The translations under genes and the position numbers were made by a program. A stretch of 64,000 nucleotides of DNA from Calliopum simillimum. Taxonomy: Eukaryota; Arthropoda; Insecta; Diptera; Lauxaniidae. Shown here piece after piece: positions 33,801-44,897 of this stretch (its first letter is position 1; the number at the start of each line of letters is the position of its first letter). The notes under the pieces were generated by a model. It was not told where the DNA came from. It was given only the letters and a program-made list of their open reading frames with translations, and made no database searches. The stretch covers positions 46,185,061-46,249,060 of the forward strand of contig OX638369.1 in the NCBI GenBank assembly GCA_951812925.1, in the 5' to 3' direction.

Positions 33801-35300
33801 TCTTTCTTCTCAATAGGAAAAAGCTTTCTCTTGCATTCAGGTAAAGTCAGCACACTCACATTACTCGCTCAACTTCACTCACGCATTTTATGAAACGACG
33901 ACAACAACACGATGCCCAATACAAAACAAAAACAAAGAGAGATAAAAACTGGATGGATATTTCAATTCCCAAAATGGTACGCGAAGCGATGCACACACTC
34001 AAACGTACACACACAGCAAAGGGACACTCGCACTGTTTAGTTCAGTCAACTAACTGTTGGTGGCGTTGCAAACGAATTGAAAGTTTTTTTAGTCACGATT
34101 CGCACTTCTAACGGTTAGCACGTCGTTTTATGGACGTTTCTTCTTGTCGTCATTGTCATTCATTATCGTTGTCGTTGTCGTCGTCGTTGTCGTAGTCATC
34201 GCGCTAGCATTGCAATTTTTGAATGAACATCGTCATTTCTTTTTTCTTTTTAACGGTAAAATCAACTTCGTTGTTTTGGTCGTGGTTTTTGCATATTTTT
34301 TTTTGTTGTTTTTTTTGCATATTATAACGGTTAATGTGAAATTTTGAAAATGTGCGAATTGAAGCAAAATATTTGTGTTTGAATTGGTGAATATAACAAT
34401 ATTGAAAAAAAGGTGGTGAATAAAAAAACTCAACAGTTTTTGATAAAAAAAGGATTGCCCTATTCATTCCCTAACTTAAAAAAGTGCTAAATTCTGCTTA
34501 AAAAAAAAAAATTACCGTTATAACACTGTCAAACATAAAAGCTACATATTTTACATTAACCCAAATTGCTTTCGGACAACAAAATCCTGCTGAATGTCTG
34601 TTTTTGTTGTAAATTTTTGTTATTGTTATCATAGTTGTAACTATGCATTGTTGTTGTGTAGTGGCCATCATTGATGAAAATGTTGTTGTCGCTCTTCTCT
34701 TGCGGTTATTTTAATTAATGAGCTCAACTTGAACCACAAAAAAAATAAAAAAATTTACAAAAAAAAATGCTACTTTGTTGTAGAGCGTACAAATAAAAAA
34801 CAAAAAAAAAAAAAAAAAAAAAAAAATCAACTGAACCGCGCAAAATGGCCCCTCTTTTCAAAACTGTCAACATTTGGCAACAACAAAATGAAAAATATTG
34901 AAAAAAAAAAAAAACAAAAACCACACCAAGTTAATGCTTTGGTTGGTTGGTCTGCTCGGTCCTTCAGATCTTCACTCCCTACATCTCATCTGAGTATTTG
35001 TTTGCCTTTTTTTTGCTCGGCACAGCATCTCTCTAATGTAACCTAATTAAGTGTCCGTTGTGTTTTTTAGTTGCCTACTTTCAGGCGTTGCAACTTAAAG
35101 TTGCTAATGGGACGGGTTTTTTTTTTTTTTTTTTTTTTTTGTTGTTGTCAAGTTCTTTTTTATGAGTTATGTTGTTAATAGAATATTTTTTTTCCGCTGT
35201 TGTTATAATTTAATTAATGTGAAATTTTAAAATTAAAGTTAATGAGTCAAAAAAGGTAACCCATTGTTCATACATATGTATGTATTTGTGTGTGAAAAAA
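33801..35300. other. Simple-repeat-rich unique DNA
   Basis: Includes GTCGTTGTCGTCGTCGTTGTC-type sequence (34155-34197), A runs at about 34803-34826 and 34902-34914, and a T run at 35119-35141. This is UTR- or intron-like. Frames here give low-complexity peptides only. Confidence 0.5.
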
Positions 35301-35725
35301 GGATATATGATATAAAATTAATATTATAATGAAATTAAGTGTCACTTTTTTCCAGCACAGGTCATGATAGGCCAGTGAACATGTCGTAAAGATGATGAAA
35401 ATAAATGATGTATAAAATGAAATTCCATACCTTGAAATGTTTCATGTGCACAGTGCACACTGAGCAAAAGAAAAATTAAAATAAAGCAAAGATATATGGG
35501 AAAATCCTGCATGTCGGACGGTTTATTCGTTCAGTTTGTTGTTTTTTTTTTAAATTTTGCATACAATTGAGTGATTTTTTGGGATAGTATATTTTGTCGA
35601 AAATTTATCTGTTACTATAAAATCACAAGCTTACAGGGTTCGGCAGATTAAGTGTCCTAGTTTAAAATCGCCATAAAATTAAAAGAAAATTTCATGTTTC
35701 AATACTGAGCATGTTTTGATTTTAA

Positions 35726-36759
35726 CCCATTAATGCCCAACGAGAACCACAGTAGATACGTTGCTGAAATTTTCAGGAGTTAGTCTCCTGGACATAAGCT
35801 ATGTTTATGAAAAAAAAAAACTTACCAAGTCTTGGTTAGGAACGGCTCAATGACTAAGTGCCGTACGGCACCGCTGGGCATTCATATACATTTGGTTTTT
35901 TTTTTATGTAACAGGAAAAATTTTCTGTTTTTAGTAAAAAATGTCCTGATAAGTACTTCAAACAATTAAATTATATATTGTTTATCACTCACAAGTCAAA
36001 AGAAAGCTATAAACTTAGATTATAGCATAATTAAGGAGAAAAGTAACAGTATGTTCAACTGCAAGGATTAAATCCTTTTGAGTCGAAAGTCTTGTTAGCA
36101 AATGCAATAAAGCATTCAAATGGCTCTTTAATTAAAACTTATTCCCCAAAAGTCAAACATAAAAACCCAACATGTAGATTTTATACTACACAAATTGTGT
36201 TGTGATAAGAGTTATCACCCACTAACATACACAATTTATTGTTGGCTAATGCCCGGCGGTGCCGTACGGCACATAGAGAAACAATAACTTTCGTGCTAGG
36301 TAATGCCCAGCGATGCCATACGGCACTCAGAATAAAATTGCTAGCCAGTGCCCAGCGGTGCCGTATAGCACTTTGGTTTTTCAAATTATCACAACTCTTT
36401 TAATTTTGCACAGATTTTAATGTTTTTGATTTTAAAATATTAACGAATCTTTCTAGAATAACACTGTGTAAAAAAAATTTCAAAAAGATACACGAAGATA
36501 GCAATAAAAGGTGATTGTTTACATGTGGTACTGCGGCATTGCAAAATTTTTCATTTCACGCACAAGACACAATTTAAAAACAACCACTGCAGCGAACGCT
36601 TGACTCAAACTAAAAAAAAATTGATTTTGAATTAAAGGGAAAACATTCAAATTGTTAATTATCTGTTCCGCAAAGTCAAATGTTGCTTTGGTTATTTTTA
36701 AATTATTTTTAAAGTGAAAAAATTTTGGGTGCCGTATGGCACCGCTGGGCATTAATGGG
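35726..36759. mobile_element. piggyBac-like TTAA element with GTGCCGTACGGCAC palindromes
   Basis: TTAA at 35722-35725 and 36760-36763 flank CCCATTAATGCCCA and its inverse TGGGCATTAATGGG. The palindrome GTGCCGTACGGCAC is perfect at 35858-35871 and 36259-36272. Variants lie at 36313 (ATGCCATACGGCAC), 36359 (GTGCCGTATAGCAC) and 36729 (GTGCCGTATGGCAC). Each follows or precedes TAATGCCCAGCGG or its inverse. It is 1034 bp with no transposase. CCC next to TTAA is typical of piggyBac ends. Confidence 0.8.
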
Positions 36760-36834
36760 TTAAGCATACTTTGTAGTTATAAAATTAATTCATTAGCTCA
36801 AATCGCTTTAGCTTGCATAACCTTACTCATTTTA

Positions 36835-37360
36835 CTATAAAATGAATTACACGCGGTACGCACTACCTCATCGGGTGTGTCATGCCATATCTTAATTAAC
36901 AGATGCTTGAATGAATTTAAATTCATAACCCGTGTGCTCCCAATCTTGCTAAGCATATATCGAAAAGTCTAATGGATTCACGTCTGGTGAAGATGCAGGC
37001 CATTCTTGCCAAGGTATAAAATCCGTCAAATTTTTTCGGTACCAATCTTGAGTACTTTCAGCTTTGTGAGATGGGGCACTTGTTGAAAGCAATAATAGTC
37101 ATATCCATAAAATTTTCGGACACTGATTTTGATTCCCCGATCAATGAACAGCAGTGGTAGCTTTCCTCTAGGTGATATCGTTACCCATACCATGAAAGCT
37201 GACTTACTTTGAAACCGTTGTATGGCTAATTTGTCCACTGGAATGTCCCTCAATGAAGCATCATTAACACGATTGTTTTGTTGATTGTTGCTGTCTTGCA
37301 ATTGGAACATCTTTTTATAGGAAAAAATAATTTCATCGCCGTCGTGCCCTAATTTTTTTC
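36835..37360 (-). pseudogene. Tc1-like transposase, catalytic-core remnant
   Basis: In minus-strand order: DEIIFSYKKMF, NNQQNNRVN, SAFMVWVTISPRGKLPLLF, then a break at FQQ, then in another frame SAPSHKAESTQDWYRKN, EWPASSPDVNPLDFSIYA and a stop. These correspond to the Tc1/IS630 blocks DEKxF, MVWGGIS-x-x-G-K-T-P-L, FQQDSAPSHKA (second catalytic Asp) and WPxxSPDLNPLDYxIW (third). The frameshift falls exactly where the second catalytic Asp should be, and Trp-Gly is changed in the ISP block. It is clearly inactive. Confidence 0.85.
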
Positions 37361-37419
37361 CCTAAGACTTGATTTCAAATATGTCGACATCTTCATGTTT
37401 CTAGGAGATATCGTAGACC

Positions 37420-38105
37420 AAAATATTTTAAAAATGTGTTTTATGCAGTTTCTTTTCTTTTTAGGTTAGGATATCTCTAAGAAAACAAAAATAGATATCA
37501 ACATAATTTAAATTAGTTCTTAAAGCAGAAAACTATGACTTTAAAGTACCGTTACAAGATTTAACGAATAAACGATATGGTATGTAGTTAAGTAACTTAA
37601 AAAAAATGGCAAAAAACTATTTTTTTTTTTTTGGTATTTAGATTAGAATATGTCAAAAACTGCATACGATGGAGTAATTCTGAGATTGGTCTCGAATTCA
37701 ATATTGCAAAGCACATCGAATGTGATTATTTTGATTTTTGTTTGTTGTAGTTAAAAAATTCTGTTTTTGTTTTATATGGAAAACTAGAAAAGTGAATTTC
37801 TCGAAGGGGGAATCTGATTGAATTTTCTGAATAATATGAAAATGATCACAAATACCAGTAGAGTTACCCCTAATTTTCAGTTTTTGTCGTTATTTTTGTG
37901 TGAATATCCTGCCCTTAAGAACACTGTGACAGAAAAGGAAAAACTTTTGATAATCTGAATAAGCTTTCAGAAATGTCAAACCTGACTTTAAACCTCAAAG
38001 TATTAAGGTCGCATTGTGCTTTTTTTTATTTATTTGGTCATTTCATATAGGCCGTTTCACATTTTTTCCGCTAAATAAAAGTTTTGCCACTTTTAGTTAA
38101 TTTTT
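37420..38105. other. AT-rich sequence, no gene seen
   Basis: Nothing recognised. Confidence 0.45.
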
Positions 38106-38112
38106 TTAGAGA

Positions 38113-38440
38113 TATCATAAGTCTAGTGATGAGCAAACCAAGTCCATAACAGTCTTGTACATTGAGCCTTGGTTTTGGTTTTGATATTGAGTCTTGGTCT
38201 TTATCATGGGTATTAAGCTTTGGTCTCGACTTTTGTCTTAGTCGTGAAAAAATTTCTGAAGATTGTTGATTATTCAAAAGTTCCAAACCTTATTTTGATA
38301 AAGCAATTGGGTTTTTAAGATGCCAAATTTCGAATTGAGTGATGATTTTATGCTTGAATGGGGCTTGACATAACTATTAACTAAAAATTACCAAGACTTA
38401 AAAGCAGTCTTGGTCTTGATGATCATCATGACCAAGAACA
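38113..38440. repeat. Segment rich in CTTGGT / ACCAAG words
   Basis: AGTCTTGGTCTT and its variants occur on both strands (near 38190, 38408) with further CTTGGTTTTGGTTTTG at 38167. Such word clusters mark the ends of some non-autonomous DNA elements. Boundaries are unclear and no target duplication was identified. Confidence 0.35.
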
Positions 38441-38529
38441 AGACTATTTATAGCAATCTTTAAAAAAAAAAATAACATTTTTGAAATTTTGTCAGGTTTT
38501 TCGTTCCATTATAATAAATAGAGGAACAA

Positions 38530-38998
38530 AAAACCTGCTTATTGTAAACTCCGTATAAGCGCAAAGTTTAAAAACCTGTATTTATTAAAAAATGACAGGC
38601 TCAAATCATTAATGACATTTGAAATCGTTTTTTCTTGTGCTATCGTATGCAACTCTGATGTTGAAAACCTTAGCGGTAAACCAAAAATTGTTTTCAAATT
38701 CTTATTTTGTATATTTTGAAGTCGTTTTAAATGAGTATTTGCATAATTTTTCCAAACGGGGCAAGCCTAAGTCAGAATTGGACTAATACATAAATTGTAA
38801 AGCAGCATTTTGTTTTTAATGCTTAACTTAGATTTTTTATTCATAAGCGAATAAAGACTTCTGCTACATCTTGTAACTTTATTGCAGATGCTTTCTTTAT
38901 GCTGTTTAAATATGAACTTCTCATCAAGAATAACTCCTAAATACTTGACTGAGTTTGAAAATGGTATTAAGTTCCCTTGCGCTGAAAACGGTCTAGTG
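38530..38998 (-). pseudogene. Non-LTR reverse transcriptase C-terminal fragment (Jockey-like)
   Basis: The minus strand encodes KYLGVILDEKFIFKQH (motif E region), RSLYSLMNKKSKLSIKNKM, LLYNLCISPILT, a stop (38767-38769), ACPVWKNYANTHLKRLQNIQ and LPLRFSTSELH. This follows the Jockey-type pattern L-Y-x-L-x-x-x-x-S-x-L-S, LLYxxxxxPxLTYACPVW, H-x-x-x-L-Q-x-x-Q-N-K. The Tyr of L-T-Y-A-C-P-V-W is the stop. Upstream motifs A-C are absent, so only the tail of the polymerase ORF survives. Confidence 0.85.
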
Positions 38999-38999
38999 G

Positions 39000-39345
39000 G
39001 AATTTTCTAGTAGATTTGTTAAATGTGTTTGGTTCATTAAGTCTAGCAAAGCGCTCTTCCGTTCGCTATTCCATTTGCAGCATTTGCTGACTTATTGAAG
39101 AAGACAACTCAGCTATTTGTGCTCCTACTGCTTAGTTTATTATGTTACGAATATTACCTTGCTGAGGTGAAGGAGGAGCTGTATTGTCACTATTATTAAT
39201 TTGAACATTACCAGCTTGACAGCTAAAGTCAAAGATTGTACAAACAAAACAGTTCTGCCGCAAACTAATTCCACATTTTCTTGTCGGACGTTTCACATAT
39301 ACGAAGTTATATTTATATATCAACACTTCCGTTGATCTCAAGGTT
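39000..39345 (-). other. Possible upstream LINE segment, unidentified frame
   Basis: A 69-codon minus-strand frame (39132-39341) has four scattered Cys but no confident zinc-knuckle spacing. Its position behind the RT fragment suggests ORF1 or rearranged element sequence. Function not assigned. Confidence 0.25.
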
Positions 39346-40347
39346 TACCGTCACCATTAAAACAAGGACGAAAAAAAGCATTTCTTATAAGTGATCCAGA
39401 CAGACTTGAAATTCTCACAGTTAAGAAAGAAACGATCATTGTTAAAGTGCTGCATTTAGTAAAACAAGGTCTGCAAACATTGATTTATAATCCAAACTAA
39501 ATTAAAATACAAAATTAAAATGTTTTCTTTTGGTTGACATTTTTCGAGATTTGTATACCATTTGCTAATTGCTACTTTCATATATTTTTTCTGAAATCGC
39601 CCATAAATTTATTTAAGTTGTTTCTTTGCGCAGCTGAAAATACTACAAAAATTACCGTAATGAAAATTTTAACTATCCGAAGTCCTAAAATAATTTAATA
39701 TTGCTTGGATGAAACAAATGTTCTTATGTATATTTGATATGGTCCAATCAAATATTTATTTCATTCACATTTATTTTATTTGGAATAAATAGTTGTAATT
39801 TTTTTTATGAACAACATTTTGTTTGATTCAAATTTATAAATATTTAATTGGCCTATACGAAAAACACAATCCGATTTCATTCAAAATGAATCGATTCTTC
39901 TGGGTATATATTTTTTTTTTTTCGTTCAATGACTGAAAAAAAAGATGTAGGGGAGACTGGGGCACATTTGAGACTAAATTTTCAAAGACCTGTATCTTTA
40001 AAAATTATTACACGATCTTAGTACTCTTTACTATTTCTGAAACATTGATTATTTAAGATGAAAACAAAAAATCCTTTTATAAATTTTTTCAAAAAAAGTC
40101 ATTTTGTCAAATGTGCCCCAGGTACGGGGCACATTTGACATTGCAAGGGGCACATTTGACACTCACAAAAATAACATAGAAACATTAAACAAAACATTAA
40201 TACATATATTTTTTTCATATAAATACAAATTATAAGTATGTATGTACTAACGAAGACTTATTTCATATATAAATGTGAGAAGTCGATGTCAAATACGTAT
40301 TTAGTGCGTGAATGTGTCAGGCAAACATCTTCGTTTCCGGTTTTATA

Positions 40348-40934
40348 CAGGGTGCTCCATCTTTTATGTCGGTATGTAAACATTGAATAACTTTGAGAAC
40401 AACAACCGATTTCTATAAGTGATGTATTTTTATTTAGTTTGGTTCTTTACAATTTTTTTGGACTAGTTTTTGAAAACAATATCAATTAAGTGGCCACCTT
40501 TCTTAGCAATTACAAAATGACTCCTTTTTTCTGCGTTTGCCATTACCTTTCCGAGCATCTCAGGTGTTATAGCGTCGATTTCAGCACGAATGTTTGCCTT
40601 GAGCTCGTCAATAGTTAGAGGCTGGTTGGCGTAAACCTTGTTTTTCAGATAACCCCACAAAAAGAAGTCCGGGGGGGAAACGACGAATAGTATTGTCAGA
40701 TGGTGCCTTTTTGCCGCGATATTTTTTCCGATATCCACATTGAGTTAACACAATGGAACGACTGTTTTCGATGTAAAGTGTCACTATTTCAGCGCGTTGT
40801 TTCGGTGTGAAGCGATCCATGGCAAACATTTTACTGAATTGACGTTTCCAAAACATATCTGATGCAATCAATCGGTTGGTAAATATGAAAGTTATTCAGC
40901 GTTTACATACCGACATAAAAGATGGAGCACCCTG
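40348..40934 (-). mobile_element. Internally deleted Tc1-like element with perfect ends
   Basis: The terminal inverted repeats (CAGGGTGCTCCATCTTTTAT, then GTCGGTATGTAAAC) are identical over 34 bp, and TA flanks both sides (40346-40347 and 40935-40936). Similarity continues inward in GAATAACTTT. At 587 bp it keeps only both ends of the transposase gene. Identical ends indicate recent activity, mobilised by a full-length relative. Confidence 0.9.
40463..40820 (-). pseudogene. Tc1/mariner-superfamily transposase, N- and C-termini fused by deletion
   Basis: Starts at the ATG read 40820-40818: MDRFTPKQRAEIVTLYIEN, then YRKKYRGKKAPSDNTIRR, the N-terminal helix-turn-helix region. The sequence then jumps at about 40680, in a C-homopolymer (minus strand), to PPDFFLWGYLKNKVYANQPL and TIDELKANIRAEIDAITPEM, the C-terminal region with the third catalytic Asp of the P-x-D-F-F-L-W-G block. 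The two parts are in different frames, and the central core with the first two catalytic residues is gone. It cannot encode a working enzyme. Confidence 0.9.
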
Positions 40935-41578
40935 TAAAAACCCAACTTAATGGTGAAACTTTTCTCAAATAACTGATCTTTTATCAAGTATAGCTAATTA
41001 CTTCTACAATATCTCCCATATAAATAAAAGGGTTTTTGGATTTTTCGCCAGATTTCCTAAGGACAATATATAAGTATAAAGTACAATTTCCAACAACACC
41101 CCTAATGAAATCATCAACATGATGGAAATTTCTTTGGTCTGGATTTTGGGTAACACCATCGTCAAGATATCTGCAGCGCTTTCACATGATGGGGCTTACT
41201 TCCAATCAATTTGATAATTATTAAAAACTTTGCATAAATGATGATTTTTGTAATATGTTTACTTCGGGAATTCATCCATCCAGATTTTCAAATTAATATA
41301 AGTGGTAGAGGACCTGGAAGCATCTATTCAAAAATCTAAATCAAATGAAATGGATTTTGTGTCGGAAGACGGAGTTTCTATCTGGTTTCCGATATTAGAA
41401 ATAGCGTATTTAACTTTTTTTCATCGCCATCGCGTCTGTTCGTCTTCATTCTAAATATAATGGTATACCATATCTTTAAAAAGATAACACTAAAAAATCT
41501 TCTAAAATACACAAACATATGTCTGGACGAACGTCAAATGTGCCCCTTCGGCAAAATTCAAATGTGCCCCAAAATCTC

Positions 41579-43040
41579 ATGAAGAATTAAAAATATTTTA
41601 AAATTAAAACTATTTGACCTTGATAAAAAACACTTTTATTCCATTAATTATAAAAGTTAGTGCTACCAAATTTTCATACTTACTTTTTAAAAAAAAATAC
41701 AACTTTATTTGCAAAACTTGATTTTTTACGTTTTTCAATTACGCAGTCGATAAAACGCTTAATTACTCAAAATGCAGGCATCTTACGAAAAAAGTGTATA
41801 AGGCATAAAATACATTAAATTGTTCAAGGCATACTATACGTAGAAATTTTTTTTCAAAATTTTTTAAGACCATTTATAATTTTCAAAAAATTGGTCAAAA
41901 AAATTTGCAAAAATTCAGAAAAAATTCGCACGTATACTTTAGATGATTCTAAGCTTTTTATGCCTCATAAAATTTTTTTGCTTCATACTTATTGAACTAG
42001 TTTATTGTACCTGTTTATTTTTACGATAAAAAATCAAAATGAATTTACTTCAGTGAAACCTTTAAAACTTTTTAAAATATTATCCGATTTTCGTAAACTT
42101 GGGATTTGAAATTTGCAATTAAACAAAAAAAAAAAATAAAAATAAAAAAACCGTGTATTTGTATATACTATTGGGCCAAAAACCGTGTTTTATTTGGCTT
42201 TAAAATGAAAAGTTGTAAAAAACTAATATAAAATTGAACTTTGCGCAGCTATAACTTACCCAATTTTAATCAAATCTTAACAATAGTTACATTTGTTGGA
42301 AGCATAACGTTTTTCTTCTAAACAGTGTAAAAATAAATTCGATCGAAGATGGTTTTCTTGATGGCCCCTAGGAAAAAAAAAAAAAAAAAAATTCAATTTT
42401 CGGACTCAGCGACCTCAAATTAGTTTAAAAAATATGATTTGCAAAATGTTACATAAAAAATTTAATTGCTTTTAGATAAAAGTGACTAAGTATGAAACAT
42501 TACTTGTGAAATGGGTCAAATTTCCTTATCTGTTCAAAACAACAAAAATATAAAAAAAGGTCAAATTTTCGTATACATAATTAATTTTTAAGCTCGAAAC
42601 TCGAGAGCTCTGATAATTGAAATCATTTTAACTTAATAAGGCTTACAACTCAGAACCCAACAGAATGATCTTATTCTGCATCGTGTACTTTTCTGATCAG
42701 GATTTCAACAGAAAGTTTGATCCCCAGTACATCCAATAACCTGATCCACATGAAATTTGTGATCAGATGCGTCTTTGTTAAGCCAAATCCATTCCACTTG
42801 ATATGAGAAATGACGTTTGACACTTCAAGCAATCATGATCGGAACTGATTTCCATTCGGAAATAATTTTACTTAAACTGAATTCTCTCGCACGCGAATAA
42901 AGCTTTGCAACAAGTGTTTCAATTGCATTATTTGTGAAAATTGGCTATTCAGTTGGCATTAAAAGCAAAAAACCATTCATCATTTTCAAGGGTAATTAAA
43001 AGCAATGAAGGTGCTACTAAACCGAAAACAGACTGAATTG
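41579..43040. other. AT-rich sequence; partial similarity to F1 centre at 41775-41995
   Basis: CATCTTACGAAAAAAGTGT at 41781 and GATGATTCTAAGCTTTTTATG at 41942 resemble the centre of foldback F1, suggesting a degenerate relative. Poly-A runs occur near 42126 and 42371. No gene. Confidence 0.4.
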
Positions 43041-44170
43041 AAATGAACTGCAAAAAACAAAACAAAAAACCTACAACAAATCTATCACCTGAATAGACTT
43101 AATGTGGCCCCCTCTTAAACGACGAAATAAATAAACAATGAAACCCAGCCAATATCAACAAAATAAACAAGAATACAAACAAACAAATACAAAGAACAAC
43201 AACAACAACAATGCCATCAATAAAAATTATTATACAAATACCTACACATAATTTCCGGGCAATAAACTTAAATGTCGCATTAAATTGTGTCGCTTGACTC
43301 GAGCGCACAACTCCTTCGTTTTGTCAAAAGGACATAATTTTCTTAACGCAACAAAAACAACTAGAGCAATGCGTCTCCCCTTGTAGTTGTTGCTGTTGTT
43401 GTTCTTGTTGTTGTTGTAACTCATTCATTAATGCTTTCAATAAATGTGGTATTGGGTACTGGAACGGACGATGTTTGTCGTCGCGCTATCAAAATCGCAG
43501 CGCAACAACGACGAGTCGTCCGACCCCATCGACTCATATTATGAATTTATGTTCAATTAAGTGAAATTTATGATTTTTGATGAGCGCCTGGTGAGCGCTA
43601 GCGTTACGCACCATTACAACAACAACAACAAGAAAAACAGCGAGCAACAACAAAAATTTATGCGCGGTCATCAACTTTGAGCCAATTGCTAGGCAAAAGC
43701 GTTGCCACTTGACTACGGGATACGCGCGTTAGAATGAGTGAATGAACCAACACTGCCACTATCAACATCATCATCCACCCATGCTGATGCTGTTGGCAGT
43801 GTGTACGTACAATTTTGTTTGGTTTGTTGATTACACCAACAACAACAAAGATTCTCTTACAAACATACAACATGACGACGGTCGTAGTTCAACGCTAATA
43901 ACGATTAATTACAACCGGCAACGATAAATAAATCCGCGCTTATATGACGCCTCAAATGCGCGTACGTTGTCGTCGTTGCGCCATTTGGGAACGCGCGCTT
44001 AAAAATGTTTTCATTTCGAGATCCCGACGATGTTTGCGTGTCGATGAAATAAATACTTCACGGTCCAACAAAATTTTTAAAGCAAACATTGGTCGAGCAA
44101 ACTTTTAATGTTGTTTTGACGACAATCTTCAATGGCGATGTTTTCAATACACTCTAATCAAGACTCTCGA
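43041..44170. other. Repeat-poor unique DNA rich in CAA/GTT
   Basis: CAACAACAACAACAA runs (43197, 43616) and GTTGTTGCTGTTGTTGTTC-type runs (43386-43420) lie in DNA with comparatively high GC (around 43480-43520 and 43960-44040). No transposon signature; a plausible UTR or regulatory region, without proof. Confidence 0.4.
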
Positions 44171-44284
44171 CCTCAATAATGTGTAAAATTCACTCGCTCA
44201 GCATTTTTACATTTTTGAGAGGATTTTACACAGCAGCAAAGCATGGTACTCAAAGTTTTCGAGATACGTAGAGCACTATATATA

Positions 44285-44897
44285 TTTGGGGAACTAGCAA
44301 CAATAATGTCAATAGCTAAAATCTGGCAACAACATAATAAAGTTTGAAATTTTTTATCATTAACGTACTCACAACGTTTTGATGTACAGTGAGTTAAGAA
44401 AATCAATTTGGCCAAAAAATGGGTGGATTATCTCAACAAGAATGTGTCGATGATCTCAGTTCTTTGTATAGCGATAAAGCACCATATAAAACCACAGTAT
44501 ATGGCTGGTATAGTGAATTCAATCGTGGTCGTAGTTCGGTCGCCGACGAATTCCGTGAAAGTCGGTCAAAATCGGTTGTTGTGCCACAAAACATCGATAC
44601 AGTTTATGAATTGATAATGCAAGATCGACACATTTTGTGAGATAGAGGCATCCTTGCACATTAGTTCCACTCCAATACATTCGATTTTGCATAAACACTC
44701 AGTTGTAAAAAAGTTTGTTCTCGTTAACAATCGCTTAAATTATCAATGGAAAAATTGATTTTTTTAACTCACTGCAAACAAAAAAATATCACTTGTACAT
44801 CAAAACGTTGTGAGTACGCTTATGCTAAAAAATGTCAAACTTGATTATGTTGTTGCCAGATTTTAGCTGTTGACATTAATGTTTCCAGTTCCCGAAA
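44285..44897 (+). mobile_element. mariner-derived non-autonomous element with ~120-bp inverted ends
   Basis: The ends share GGGAACT, AATGTCAA(T/C)AGCTAAAATC, TGGCAACAACATAAT and GTACTCACAACGTTTTGATG, followed by TACA, in opposite orientation. A solo end of the same family is at 15583-15655. The interior retains only the N-terminal transposase region. The exact terminal base and target duplication are uncertain because the flanks are A/T-rich. Confidence 0.85.
44419..44740 (+). pseudogene. mariner transposase N-terminal fragment
   Basis: MGGLSQQECVDDLSSLYSD, KAPYKTTVYGWYSEFNRGRS, then DEFRESRSKSVVVPQNIDTV and YELIMQDRH. This is the mariner helix-turn-helix DNA-binding region (family pattern S-K-T-T-V-Y-x-W-F-x-E-F-x-x-G-R, then D-E-x-R-x-G-R-P-x). 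A stop follows at 44638-44640, but the family sequence (EIEASLHISSTPIHSILHKH) continues in another frame just downstream. The catalytic domain is absent. The internal start is the first Met after a frame beginning inside the terminal repeat. Confidence 0.85.

Larger units (their letters stand above)
35634..37360 (-). mobile_element. Tc1-like transposon remnant (interrupted)
   Basis: CAGGGTTCGGCAGATTAAGT at 35636, preceded by TA, looks like a Tc1-type terminus. The transposase lies further right on the minus strand, and the TTAA element 35726-36759 separates them. A matching right terminus was not found, so the right part is probably lost. Confidence 0.6.
39950..41578. mobile_element. TA-flanked element with GGGGCACATTTGA words
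   Basis: Starts after TA (39948-39949) with GGGGAGACTGGGGCACATTT. The word GGGGCACATTTGA or its inverse recurs near 39959, 40108, 40126, 40147, 41533 and 41561. The expected inverse terminus ending in CTCCCC-TA was not found, so the right end is lost or beyond the last word. A Tc1-like element is nested at 40348-40934. Confidence 0.65.

Noticed and set aside
34144..35046. Lysine-rich, phenylalanine-rich and valine-rich frames
   Set aside because: Produced by A runs, T runs and a GTC/GTT microsatellite.
39953..43390. GCGTCTCCCC at about 43371 as the missing right end of the GGGGCACATTTGA element
   Set aside because: Only the last few bases match, no word copy is adjacent and TA does not follow.
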